From Nesterenkonia xinjiangensis (lineage in GTDB: Bacteria > Actinomycetota > Actinomycetes > Actinomycetales > Micrococcaceae), in assembly GCF_013410745.1 (NCBI RefSeq), contig NZ_JACCFY010000001.1:2418001-2482000 (forward strand): a stretch of DNA of 64,000 nucleotides, written 5' to 3'. This document shows positions 44,321-52,227 of the stretch, one piece after another (position 1 is the first letter of the stretch; every line of letters begins with the position of its first letter). A program made the position numbers and the translations under genes. The notes beneath the pieces were generated by a model, which ran no database searches, was not told the DNA's origin, and worked only from the letters and a program-made list of their open reading frames with translations.

Positions 44321-44989
44321 TCAGCGCGCGAAGGGCAGCAGATCGTCCCGGCGCACCGGACGGTTGAACAAGGGGCCGTCAGGCTCCAGAATCCGCCCCG
44401 CGGCCAGTGGGCCGAGGGAGACCGGATCGAATCCCATGGCCTCGATCAGCATCATGACCAGGCCTCGGGCGGCGCCGTCGTCGCCGGCTGCTCCCAGCGC
44501 CCGGCGCTGATCCAGGGGCAGGTCTCGGTCCGCGGCGTCGTCGAACTCGCCGTGCGAGACATGGTTGAGGGCCTTGACCACCCGGGAGCCCGAGAAATGG
44601 CCGGCCACCGCCAGCGAGGTGGGCAGCTGTTCGTCCGCGGCCGCCTGAAGCCATCCGGGCAGCACCTCGTCCTGCCAGGCGTTCGTGGCATCCACCAGCA
44701 CACAGCCCGCCACCCACTCCGGCTCGACATCGTCGAGATCCTCCTGAGGAACGGCGAGGATGACCAGCCCGTTCTCATGCTCACGGGTGCGCGCCGCGAC
44801 GTCCTCCGCGATGACGGCGACGGCGCCGGGGGCGTAGATCTTCAGATGGTGCCGCAGCGCTCGAGGCGGCCGGGTGGAGCAGATGTCCACCTCGAACCCG
44901 GCCTTCACCAACGTCCGGGCGAAGGCGGTGCCGGCGCGTCCGGCGCCCAGGACACCGATCACCGGGGGCAGGAGCGTGTGCTCAGACAT
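44321..44989 (-). CDS. NADPH-dependent F420 reductase-like dinucleotide-binding protein
   Basis: The 222 residues form a Rossmann fold beginning IGVLGAGRAGTAFARTLVKAGFEVDICS, followed by the F420_oxidored pattern (DLDDVEPEWVAGCVLVDATNAW, and KALNHVSHGEFDD resembling the N-x-x-x-H active region). The family includes NADPH:F420 oxidoreductases and uncharacterised reductases. The start overlaps the end of rlmH by 8 bases, so they may be coupled. Confidence 0.85.
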   Translation of the reverse strand: MSEHTLLPPVIGVLGAGRAGTAFARTLVKAGFEVDICSTRPPRALRHHLKIYAPGAVAVIAEDVAARTREHENGLVILAVPQEDLDDVEPEWVAGCVLVDATNAWQDEVLPGWLQAAADEQLPTSLAVAGHFSGSRVVKALNHVSHGEFDDAADRDLPLDQRRALGAAGDDGAARGLVMMLIEAMGFDPVSLGPLAAGRILEPDGPLFNRPVRRDDLLPFAR

Positions 44990-45440
44990 GGTGGTACGGC
45001 CTCCCGCCGGCGATCTCCTGAGCCCGGTACACCTGCTCGGCGAGGATCATCCGCACCAGCTGGTGCGGGAACACCAGCCGGGAGAGCGACCAGACGAAGT
45101 CCGCCCGGGCATGCAGCTGGTGGCTGACTCCGTAGGCGCCGCCGATCACCAGCACCACAGGGTGGCCGACGTCGAACTGGCCCTGCAGATGCTTCGCGAG
45201 GTCGGGGGAGTCGATGTTCTTGCCCCGCTCGTCCAGCAGGATGACGTGGTCCTGATCCCGAACGGCGCCCAGGATGCGGGCGGACTCCTCGTCGCGGGCG
45301 GCATCGCCCTCTCGGGAGGAGTGCGGAAGCAGCTTCCAGCTCAGGTCATAGGGCTTGCGCAGCCGCTTGGTGTAACGCTCGATGCCGTCCACGGCCCACG
45401 CCTCATGCTTCTTGCCGATGGCGACCACGCTGATGCTCAT
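44982..45440 (-). CDS. rlmH: 23S rRNA (pseudouridine1915-N3)-methyltransferase RlmH
   Basis: The 152-residue SPOUT methyltransferase modifies pseudouridine 1915 in helix 69 of 23S rRNA, using S-adenosylmethionine. The deep-knot SAM site is seen as VILLDERGKNIDSPDLAKHLQ and VLVIGGAYGVSHQLHARADFVWSLSRLVFPHQLVRMILAEQVYRA. The chain ends in the conserved GGRPYHHV. The ATG at 45440 is unambiguous; length fits the family (about 155). Confidence 0.96.
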   Translation of the reverse strand: MSISVVAIGKKHEAWAVDGIERYTKRLRKPYDLSWKLLPHSSREGDAARDEESARILGAVRDQDHVILLDERGKNIDSPDLAKHLQGQFDVGHPVVLVIGGAYGVSHQLHARADFVWSLSRLVFPHQLVRMILAEQVYRAQEIAGGRPYHHV

Positions 45441-45494
45441 GGGTCATGAGCCTATGCGGGCTGCAGGAGGGGCGTCCAGAGAGGGGACGGGGAA

Positions 45495-45549
45495 GGCCCC
45501 CGGGTTGGCCGACGCTGAGGGGGCGTTGAAGAAGGCCAGCCCGGGGGCC
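45495..45549 (-). terminator. Strong hairpin upstream of rlmH
   Basis: Arms 45495-45510 and 45534-45549 pair over 16 bases with a single G-U, loop 23 bases. It lies 55 bases upstream of the rlmH start. It could terminate a minus-strand transcript from the small frame at 45909, or act as an attenuator in an rlmH leader. Confidence 0.55.
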
Positions 45550-45786
45550 GCATCACTCGCACCTCTATGAGGTGACTCCTACGCTACGAGGCGAGGATGA
45601 GCAGGAGCCTGTGATCGGCTGGTGATCCTCTGGACGTGATTCCGCGACTTCATCCTCCGGGGAGGTTCGGATGATGTGCGCGCACGACGACGCCCCACCC
45701 GCAGCGCTCCGGGGAGGGGTGGCGAACTCGGCACGCGGGCTCAGGAACGCCGTCTTCTTCTCCGCAGACGGCGTGTGTTCGTTGTC

Positions 45787-45909
45787 TCACTGCCTCCTGC
45801 GACTGCGGCGTCCGGCGTTCTCGGGAGGAGCGGACTGGCGCCCGAAGCGACGACGCACCAGGCGAAGGACGAATCCCGCGATCTTCATGACGAGGTACCG
45901 GATGATCAT
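45787..45909 (-). CDS. Possible 40-residue basic membrane-associated peptide
   Basis: The peptide begins MIIRYLVMKIAGFVLRLVRR. A short hydrophobic N-terminal helix is followed by a strongly basic tail (RRRFGRQ, RRSRRRQ). Such amphipathic, Arg-rich miniproteins occur in actinobacteria, but there is no independent support here: the ribosome binding site is weak and the size is small. It precedes the hairpin at 45495-45549. Confidence 0.3.
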   Translation of the reverse strand: MIIRYLVMKIAGFVLRLVRRRFGRQSAPPENAGRRSRRRQ

Positions 45910-46028
45910 GACTGGATAGTAGCCGAGGAGGCCGCGCGAGATGCCAGGAACCTGCCCGCCGGAGACCAGCGTCGCCCTGATCGTGTTGACTGGACTGTGT
46001 CGTGCACGGAGACATCGGGAGGACTGAC

Positions 46029-46244
46029 GTGAACCGTCAGACGAAGAAGCAACGGAACTGGTCTGCTGCCCAGGGAGCCTTGTCTGGTGCCGCCTTCGTA
46101 TTACTCGGCATCGCGATCGCTTCAGGGGAGCTCCATCTGGGTTCCATCGTGATTCCCAGCAGCATCCCGTTCGGGACAGCAATCATGCTGGCAGGAGCGG
46201 CCTACGCCGTCGCTTCCCTGCTCACGCTGAATCGTCGGAGGTGA
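46029..46244 (+). CDS. Small two-helix membrane protein
   Basis: A 71-residue protein with two predicted membrane segments (about residues 16-34 and 43-64), a positively charged N-terminus (NRQTKKQRN) and a basic C-terminal end (LTLNRRR). GTG at 46029 was chosen because GGGAGGA ends five bases before it; the ATG at 46002 has no such site. Family unknown. Base composition is lower in GC than the neighbours. Confidence 0.6.
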   Translation: MNRQTKKQRNWSAAQGALSGAAFVLLGIAIASGELHLGSIVIPSSIPFGTAIMLAGAAYAVASLLTLNRRR

Positions 46245-46315
46245 CGGTGGACGAGCCCCGGGGGCCCTGAGCGCTTCGTCGACGGTGGACGAATCCATCG
46301 AACCTGGGGACAGAA

Positions 46316-46355
46316 GAGGCCCGGACCCCGCCACATCGGCGGGATTCCGGGCCTC
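46316..46355 (-). terminator. Hairpin terminator after tRNA-Ser
   Basis: Outer arms 46316-46325 and 46346-46355 (10 bp perfect) enclose an inner CCGCC/GGCGG pair. It lies 6 bases past the tRNA 3' end on the minus strand. Confidence 0.75.
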
Positions 46356-46361
46356 ATTCGG

Positions 46362-46450
46362 CGGAGGCGGGGGGATTTGAACCCCCGGTCCGGGATAAAC
46401 CGGACCCTTCATTAGCAGTGAAGTCCGTTCGGCCGCTCCGGCACGCCTCC
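46362..46450 (-). tRNA. tRNA-Ser (anticodon GCU)
   Basis: An 89-base class II tRNA on the minus strand. The acceptor stem GGAGGCG/CGCCTCC is perfect with discriminator G. The anticodon stem CTTCA/TGAAG holds loop CTGCTAA with anticodon GCT (46414-46416). The long variable arm (GTCCGG/CCGGAC) is typical of tRNA-Ser, and the T arm has GGGGG-TTCAAAT-CCCCC. CCA is not encoded. It reads AGC/AGU codons. Confidence 0.96.
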
Positions 46451-46618
46451 TGTGCGCCTGGAACCCCACGGGGATCACCCACGGCTCGTCCAGACGCCCC
46501 ACTAGAGTAGCGGGAATCCTCCTGAGAGCACAAAAGCGGGAGCGCAGCCTCCGAGGCGCCGCACAGTACCCTGGTCTGGACACCTTTCGGGAGCTCGCCA
46601 GACAGGAGGCCTCAGCGG

Positions 46619-48628
46619 ATGAGCCAGGCCGAGACACCGCAGACGGCATCGGCGAGCAGGGAGCACGTCATCGCCGTCGTCGGCGCCGGCCCGCGGGGGA
46701 CCTCCTTCCTGGAGCGGCTGCTCGCCCACCTGGACCATGTGCCGGACCCTGTGCCACAGATGCGCATCGTGGTGCTGGATCCCGCCGCCCATGGCCCAGG
46801 CCGGGTCTGGGATCCGGAGCAGTCACCCCTGTACCTGATGAACACTCCGGCCAGCTATCCCACGGCGGCCCCGGCGGGGGAGACCAGACAGGAGCTGGCA
46901 GCCTCTGCGATCTCGCTGAGCTTCGCCCGGTGGCGACGCACCCGCTTGGGAAAGCTCGACGACGCCGACTACCCCACCCGCGCGGACTACGGCCGGTATC
47001 TCACCGAGCTGCACGAGGACGCCGTCGCCCTGCTCGGCGCCCGTGACGGGGTGGAGGTGGAGGCCCGGCGAGTCCAGGTCACGCGCCTGCACCGCTATGA
47101 CGACAAGGGACAGGACGGCGAAGGCCAGGACGGTGCCGCACGAAGCTCACGCCTCGGATCAGCTCCCTGTCCCTACAGGCTGACCTGCGACGACGGTGCC
47201 GTCCTCGCCGCCGACGCCGTGGTCCTCGCCCTCGGCCACGTGCCGGCGCGGCTCAGCGACTCCGGGCAGCATCTGGCCGAGGTGGCCGGTGACCTGGGCC
47301 TGCACTACTCGCCCCCGGCCATCCCCACCGACGTCGACGTGGACTCGATCCCGGAGGGAGAGACGGTGCTGGTCCGCGGAATGGGGCTGAACTTCTTCGA
47401 TCTGATGATCCAGCTCTCCGCCGGCCGCGGCGGACGATTCCGTCACCTTCCAGAGAATCCGCCGGGTCGCCGTCTGGAGTACCATCGCAGCGGCGGGGAG
47501 CCGCACCTGGTCGCGGGTGCCCGCCGAGGAGCCCCCTACCGGGCCAAGACGACCGCCGCAGGCTTCGTCCCGGCAGGCATCCGACTGGTCCACTTCACTG
47601 ACGAGGCCGTGGAGGGGGCCGAGCGTCGCCATGACCTGCTGGACTTCGCCGCGCACCTCTGGCCGCTCGTCCATCGCGATGTCCTGTGCACCTACTATCG
47701 GACGCTGGCCGCCGTCCACCCGGAGCTGTTCCCCGCCGGGCCGGACGCATTCCTCGTCTCATTCGACGAGCTCCTGGCGGATCCCGGGGTCGGCGAGCAG
47801 GTGCTGGCCGTCCAGGGGCAGCACCTGCTTCATGAGCATGCCCCGGACGTGCTGTGGTTCGACATCCGCTCGCTGGGTCGGCCCTTCGACGACCTCGTCT
47901 TCGACTCTGCGGACCATCACCGGGACCACATGCTCGCCTACCTGGAGGACGACGCGACCACCTCGGCAGCAGGCGCGGCGAGCCCGGTGAAGATGGCCAT
48001 CGGTGCGCTGCACGCCGCACGCATGGAGCTCAAGGCGCTCATCAGCGAGGGCAGGGTCTCCACCGACAGCCAGGTGGCTGAGATCGAGGGCTGGTTCGAG
48101 CCCTTGGTGGAGGGGCTGGCGAGCGGCCCGCCGCTGCAGCGCATCGAAGAGCTCGCTGCCCTGACCCGCGCCGGTGTGGTGGACTTCCTCGGACCAGACC
48201 CGGTCTTCGACGTCGACCGTGAGGCTCGGGCCTTCACCGCTGAGTCTCCGTGGGTGGCGACCGAGCCGGTGCGAGCGCACCGGCTCGTGGAGGCGATGAT
48301 GCCGGCCAACCGGGTGCAGATGTCCTGCTCACCTCTGGTGGCAGGTCTGCTCGAGGACGGCCTGGCGCGCCCGAAGGAGGTCGTCGACGTCTCCGGCACC
48401 GCCCGGGCGGGAAAGGGCTTCGACGTCACCGAGACGCCCCACCGGCTCATCGACGCCGAGGGCACGCCGCTGGAAGGCGTCTATGTCCTCGGCCTGCAGC
48501 TGAGCTCGGTGCAGTGGGGCACCGCCATCGCCGCCGAGTCCGGCGGTGACCCCCGCTCCGGAGCCCGCACCCTGGCCGACGCCGATGCCGCGGCGGGCAG
48601 CATCCTGCAGAGCGCACTGGGCGGCTGA
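46619..48628 (+). CDS. FAD/NAD(P)-binding protein (NAD_binding_9 type)
   Basis: A 669-residue flavoprotein of unknown reaction. The N-terminal Rossmann region reads VIAVVGAGPRGTSFLERLLAHL (GxGxxG variant), followed by MRIVVLDPAAHGPGRVWDPEQSP and MNTPASYPTAAP, all typical of the FAD-NAD(P)-binding domain family PF13454. Later come AVVLALGHVPARLSDSG and VLVRGMGLNFFDLMIQLS. The C-terminal third has PHRLIDAEGTPLEGVYVLGLQLSSVQWGTAIAAE, a redox-protein FAD-contact region. AGGAGG precedes the ATG. It is convergent with the hpa operon. Confidence 0.87.
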   Translation: MSQAETPQTASASREHVIAVVGAGPRGTSFLERLLAHLDHVPDPVPQMRIVVLDPAAHGPGRVWDPEQSPLYLMNTPASYPTAAPAGETRQELAASAISLSFARWRRTRLGKLDDADYPTRADYGRYLTELHEDAVALLGARDGVEVEARRVQVTRLHRYDDKGQDGEGQDGAARSSRLGSAPCPYRLTCDDGAVLAADAVVLALGHVPARLSDSGQHLAEVAGDLGLHYSPPAIPTDVDVDSIPEGETVLVRGMGLNFFDLMIQLSAGRGGRFRHLPENPPGRRLEYHRSGGEPHLVAGARRGAPYRAKTTAAGFVPAGIRLVHFTDEAVEGAERRHDLLDFAAHLWPLVHRDVLCTYYRTLAAVHPELFPAGPDAFLVSFDELLADPGVGEQVLAVQGQHLLHEHAPDVLWFDIRSLGRPFDDLVFDSADHHRDHMLAYLEDDATTSAAGAASPVKMAIGALHAARMELKALISEGRVSTDSQVAEIEGWFEPLVEGLASGPPLQRIEELAALTRAGVVDFLGPDPVFDVDREARAFTAESPWVATEPVRAHRLVEAMMPANRVQMSCSPLVAGLLEDGLARPKEVVDVSGTARAGKGFDVTETPHRLIDAEGTPLEGVYVLGLQLSSVQWGTAIAAESGGDPRSGARTLADADAAAGSILQSALGG

Positions 48629-48646
48629 ACGGCCCCGGCACAGCAG

Positions 48647-48714
48647 GTGGCTCTGCGGTTTGAGCCCTTATGACGCGATGTTCGCCTTCATAAGGGCCCG
48701 ATCCGCAGAGCCAC
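48647..48714. terminator. Long bulged hairpin between convergent genes
   Basis: Three stacked stems: 48647-48658 with 48703-48714 (12 bp), 48664-48673 with 48688-48697 (10 bp), and an apical GCGA/TCGC. Symmetric 5-base internal loops separate the first two stems. It lies between the ends of the FAD-protein gene and mobA and is a likely bidirectional terminator without U-tract. Confidence 0.75.
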
Positions 48715-48729
48715 TGGGGAAGGCGCCCC

Positions 48730-50643
48730 TCAGGCGCGCTCCCGCATCCGCGCGTCCAGGGTGTTCTGCGCGAAGAACTCCGCCAGCCCTGAGGTGTCGG
48801 TCAGCGGCAGGACCTGCGCCACGTACTGGTCCGGACGGACCACGACGACGGCGCCCTCCCGGGAGATGCCGCGGGCCTCGAAGATGTCCTCGTCATCGAG
48901 CACGGCGAAGACCTTCTCGTACTGCAGCAGCCGGAAGGGCCCCACCTCCGGCAGGAAGATCCGCGGGGCGTCGGTGACCTCGAACTCGGTGTGCCGCTGC
49001 TGGTAGACGACCTTGACGTCGACGAGCGCATCGACGTCCTCACCCTCGGGAGTGCAGCGCACCACCGGGGAGTCCGGGGACTCGGCCATCCACTGCGCCC
49101 AGTCGGTCAGCGCGGAGGGCTGTCCGGCGGCCGGGCGGTCGGCGAAGGCGTATATCCGCCAGCGGCCGTCCGCTTCGGCCTGGTGGCCCAGGTGCAGCGG
49201 ATTGGTGTCGCAGACCCGCACCACTCGGGAAGATTTGAACCGCTTGCCCACCGGGAAACCCTCGGCCAGCCCCTGATGCTCGTCGGTGCCGATGACCATC
49301 GAGGGTTCGTACTGGGTCATGAAGCCGGCCGGGAACTCCGCGGTCTTGACGTAGAAGTCCTCCAGCTCGGAGGGGTCGCTGAAGTCTTCCGGCCGCTTGG
49401 CCATCATCGTGGACCACTCGCGGTCGAAGTCGATCAGATTCTGCGCGATCACCTGGCGCTCGGCCGAGTAGGTGCGCAGCAGGTCCTCCGGACTGCGCCC
49501 GGAGAGCACATGCCCCAGCTTCCAGCCCAGGTTGAAGCCGTCCTGCATGGACACGTTCATGCCCTGCCCGGCCTTGGCGGAGTGGGTGTGGCAGGCGTCT
49601 CCGGCGATGAACACCCGCGGGGTGTGCGAGCCGCTCGCCCCGTCATCGACGTCGTCGAACTTGTCTGTCAGCCGGTGGCCCACCTCATAGACGCTGTGCC
49701 AGGCCACATTGCGCACCTGAAGCGTGTAGGGGTGCAGGATCGCATTGGCCTTCTGCGCGATCTCCTCCACCGTGGTCTCCCGGATGCGCGCCTTGCGCTC
49801 AGGGGTGACCTCGCCGAGGTCCACATACATGCGGAACAGGTGGCCGCCTTCCCGCGGGATCAGCAGGATGCTGCCCCCGGAGTGGGACTGGATGGCGCAT
49901 TTGAGCCGGATGTCGGGGAAGTCCGTGCGGGCCAGCACGTCCATCACACCCCAGGCGTGGTTGGCCTGGTCGCCGTCGAGGCTGCGCCCGATCGAGGCGC
50001 GCACCCGGCTGCGGGCGCCGTCGGCTCCCAGCACGTACTTCGCACGGATCACGCGTTCTTCGCCTTCCCGCGGGCCGGAGGTGTGTCTGACCCGCACGGC
50101 CACCGGGTGCTCCCCGGAGTCCTCCACAGTGAGGTCCAGGAACTCGATCCCGTAGTCCGGGCGCATCCGGCTTGGTGAACGCTCCATGAAAGCGCCGAAG
50201 TGGTCCAGGATGCGCGCCTGGTTGACGATCAGATGCGGGAACTCGCTGACGTCCTGCGGATCGTCCACCGGCTGGGCGGCGCGCGCGATGTGCTCCGGGT
50301 GCTCGGTGTCCGGCTTCCAGAACGCCATCTCGGTGATGTGATAGGCCTCGCAGGAGAGCTCCTCGGCGAAGCCGAAGGCCTGGAAGGTCTCCACGCTGCG
50401 GGCCTGGATGCCGTCGGCCTGACCGACCTGAAGCCGGTGGGGGCGGCGCTCGATGATCCGGGTGTGGACCTCCGGGAACATGGACAGCTGGGCGGCTGCG
50501 ATCATTCCTGCCGGGCCGGTGCCCACGATGAGCACGTCCATCTCGTCAGGGAGATCCTCGGGACGGTCCAGACCGATCCCGGCGGCGGGGCGGATGCGCG
50601 GATCCGTGGAGACGTAACCGTGGTGGTGAAACTGCATCGTCAT
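48730..50643 (-). CDS. mobA: FAD-dependent aromatic hydroxylase, MobA-like (3-hydroxybenzoate 4-monooxygenase family)
   Basis: The 637-residue single-component flavin hydroxylase closely resembles Comamonas MobA by eye. Motifs: GxGxxG in DVLIVGTGPAGMIAAAQLS (about residue 36), LQVGQADGIQARSVE, the DG motif VLGADGARSRVR, IPREGGHLFRMYVD, the GD motif VFIAGDACHTHSAKAGQGMN, and a thioredoxin-like C-terminal domain ending VVVVRPDQYVAQVLPL. MobA makes protocatechuate from 3-hydroxybenzoate. Here the gene overlaps hpaI by four bases in a homoprotocatechuate operon, so 3- or 4-hydroxyphenylacetate is a possible substrate. Confidence 0.88.
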   Translation of the reverse strand: MTMQFHHHGYVSTDPRIRPAAGIGLDRPEDLPDEMDVLIVGTGPAGMIAAAQLSMFPEVHTRIIERRPHRLQVGQADGIQARSVETFQAFGFAEELSCEAYHITEMAFWKPDTEHPEHIARAAQPVDDPQDVSEFPHLIVNQARILDHFGAFMERSPSRMRPDYGIEFLDLTVEDSGEHPVAVRVRHTSGPREGEERVIRAKYVLGADGARSRVRASIGRSLDGDQANHAWGVMDVLARTDFPDIRLKCAIQSHSGGSILLIPREGGHLFRMYVDLGEVTPERKARIRETTVEEIAQKANAILHPYTLQVRNVAWHSVYEVGHRLTDKFDDVDDGASGSHTPRVFIAGDACHTHSAKAGQGMNVSMQDGFNLGWKLGHVLSGRSPEDLLRTYSAERQVIAQNLIDFDREWSTMMAKRPEDFSDPSELEDFYVKTAEFPAGFMTQYEPSMVIGTDEHQGLAEGFPVGKRFKSSRVVRVCDTNPLHLGHQAEADGRWRIYAFADRPAAGQPSALTDWAQWMAESPDSPVVRCTPEGEDVDALVDVKVVYQQRHTEFEVTDAPRIFLPEVGPFRLLQYEKVFAVLDDEDIFEARGISREGAVVVVRPDQYVAQVLPLTDTSGLAEFFAQNTLDARMRERA

Positions 50644-51431
50644 GCTCCTGCGGGTGGCTGGGGGATGAACTCGGCGGCGAGGCGCTCGGCGCCGCGGGCG
50701 GCCAGGGAGACGTCGGCGCCCACCAGGATCCAGTCGGCGCCCGCGGCCACGTAGCCCCTGGCGACGTCCGGGTCGAAGGCGTTGACACCGACCGGCACTC
50801 CGGCGGCGCGTCCGGCGGCGAAGGACCGCTCGACGGCGGCGACGACGTCCGGGTGGGTCTGCTGGCCGAGCAGCCCCATGGAGGCGGACAGATCGGAGGG
50901 TCCCAGGAAGATGCCGTCGATGCCGTCCACAGCGGCGATGTCCTCGGCGTTCTCCACACCCTCGACGGTCTCGATCTGGACGAACACCGAGACGTGCTCG
51001 GCACCGCGGGCCAGATAGTCGGGAACCCGGCTCCATCGGCCGGAGCGGGCCAAGGCGCTGCCGATCCCGCGTCGGCCCGCCGGGGGGTACTGCGCGGCGG
51101 CGGCGACCTCGCGGGCCTCCTCGGCGGTGGAGACCATCGGGACCAGGATGTTCTGGGCCCCGAGGTCGAGCACCTGTTTGATGGTGACCGCATCCGCTGA
51201 CGGGACGCGCACGATCGGGGTGACGGGGTATCCGGAGACCGCGTGCAGCTGGGCGAGGATCGACTCCAGGCCGTTGGGGGCGTGCTCCATGTCCAGCAGC
51301 AGCACGTCCAGCCCGCCGCCGGCCATGACCTCCGCCATCACCGGCGATCCGGAGCAGACCCAGCCCCCCACCAGGGGGCGATCGGAGTCGGTGAGCCGTT
51401 CGCGCAGGGTGGGGCTCAGATGAATCGGCAT
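50640..51431 (-). CDS. hpaI: HpcH/HpaI aldolase (4-hydroxy-2-oxoheptanedioate aldolase)
   Basis: A 263-residue class II aldolase that cleaves 4-hydroxy-2-oxoheptane-1,7-dioate to pyruvate and succinate semialdehyde. Family motifs: GGWVCSGSPVMAEVMAGGGLDVLLLDMEHAPN, GAQNILVPMVSTAEEA, the metal and pyruvate site VFVQIETVEGVENAEDIA, and GIDGIFLGPSDLSASMGL. The gene overlaps the end of hpaH by 16 bases and mobA by 4, so the three are coupled. Confidence 0.93.
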   Translation of the reverse strand: MPIHLSPTLRERLTDSDRPLVGGWVCSGSPVMAEVMAGGGLDVLLLDMEHAPNGLESILAQLHAVSGYPVTPIVRVPSADAVTIKQVLDLGAQNILVPMVSTAEEAREVAAAAQYPPAGRRGIGSALARSGRWSRVPDYLARGAEHVSVFVQIETVEGVENAEDIAAVDGIDGIFLGPSDLSASMGLLGQQTHPDVVAAVERSFAAGRAAGVPVGVNAFDPDVARGYVAAGADWILVGADVSLAARGAERLAAEFIPQPPAGA

Positions 51432-52216
51432 GTCACAGCTCCCAGTTCTCCGTAGTCACAGTGGACGGTGTCTCCGGGGTGGACCCACATGGGCCGGGTG
51501 AAGGATCCGGCGAGGATGATCTCTCCGGCCTCGAGCCGGTCCCCGTGTCCGGCGAGCCGGTCGGCCAGCCAGGCGACCCCGCGGGCGGGGTGGCCCAGCA
51601 CGGCGGCGGCCACCCCGGACTCCTCGATGGTCTCGTTGCGGTACAGCAGCGCGGAGACCCAGCGGAGGTCGACGTCGTGGGGCCGCACCGGCCGACCGCC
51701 GTAGACCATGGCACCCATCGCGGCGTTGTCACTGATGGTGTCCACGATGCTTCGTCCCTCCATCTCGATGCGGCTGGAGAGGACCTCGAGGGCGGGCACC
51801 ACGTAGTCGGTGGCGTCCAGGACGTCGAAGATCGTGGTCTCTCGGCCGGTGAGATCCCTGCCGGACAGCTCCCGGCCCAGGACGAAGGCCAGCTCCACCT
51901 CCACTCGCACTCCGGTGAAGGAGCCGTGCTCCAGCACCGCACCGGTCTCATGGACCATGTCGGCGAAGATGGTGCCGTAGTCGGGCTCCGTGATGCCGGT
52001 GGCGACCTGCATGACCTTCGAGGTCAGACCGATCTTGTGGCCGGCCGGGCGGCGGCCGGCCTCGATGCCTCGGCGTCGCCACTCGTTCTGCACCGCGTAA
52101 GAGTCCTCCACGGTCATCTCCGGGTGACGGGCGGTCAGCAGCGGAACCATGGAACGGTCCCGCTCAGCGGCTGCCAGCTCGTCGGCGATCTGTCCGATCT
52201 GGGTCTCAGTGAGCAT
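51416..52216 (-). CDS. hpaH: 2-oxo-hept-4-ene-1,7-dioate hydratase (HpaH)
   Basis: The 266-residue hydratase is of the MhpD/HpaH branch of the FAH fold. It adds water to 2-oxo-hept-4-ene-1,7-dioate. Seen: DSYAVQNEWRRRGIEAG, GHKIGLTSKVMQVATGITEPDYG (substrate-binding loop), the metal-binding acids in RVEVELAFVLGREL, and VHPGDTVHCDYGELGAVTCRFI at the end. The ATG at 52216 follows AGGAGGA; the longer open frame overlaps hpaD. Confidence 0.93.
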   Translation of the reverse strand: MLTETQIGQIADELAAAERDRSMVPLLTARHPEMTVEDSYAVQNEWRRRGIEAGRRPAGHKIGLTSKVMQVATGITEPDYGTIFADMVHETGAVLEHGSFTGVRVEVELAFVLGRELSGRDLTGRETTIFDVLDATDYVVPALEVLSSRIEMEGRSIVDTISDNAAMGAMVYGGRPVRPHDVDLRWVSALLYRNETIEESGVAAAVLGHPARGVAWLADRLAGHGDRLEAGEIILAGSFTRPMWVHPGDTVHCDYGELGAVTCRFI

Positions 52217-52227
52217 GTGTTCCTCCT

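Larger units (their letters stand above)
45441..46028. other. 588-base region with little coding support
   Basis: It lies between rlmH (minus) and a small plus-strand gene. It holds a strong hairpin (45495-45549), a small CACCTC-TAT-GAGGTG hairpin (45560-45574), and one possible 40-codon minus-strand frame (45787-45909). Longer frames across it on both strands have no codon-bias or start-site support. Confidence 0.5.

Noticed and set aside
45671-45919. 82-codon plus-strand frame in the rlmH upstream gap
   Set aside because: It has no codon bias and no motif, and ends in the antisense of the small basic peptide frame. Two MMs at the start have no good ribosome binding site.
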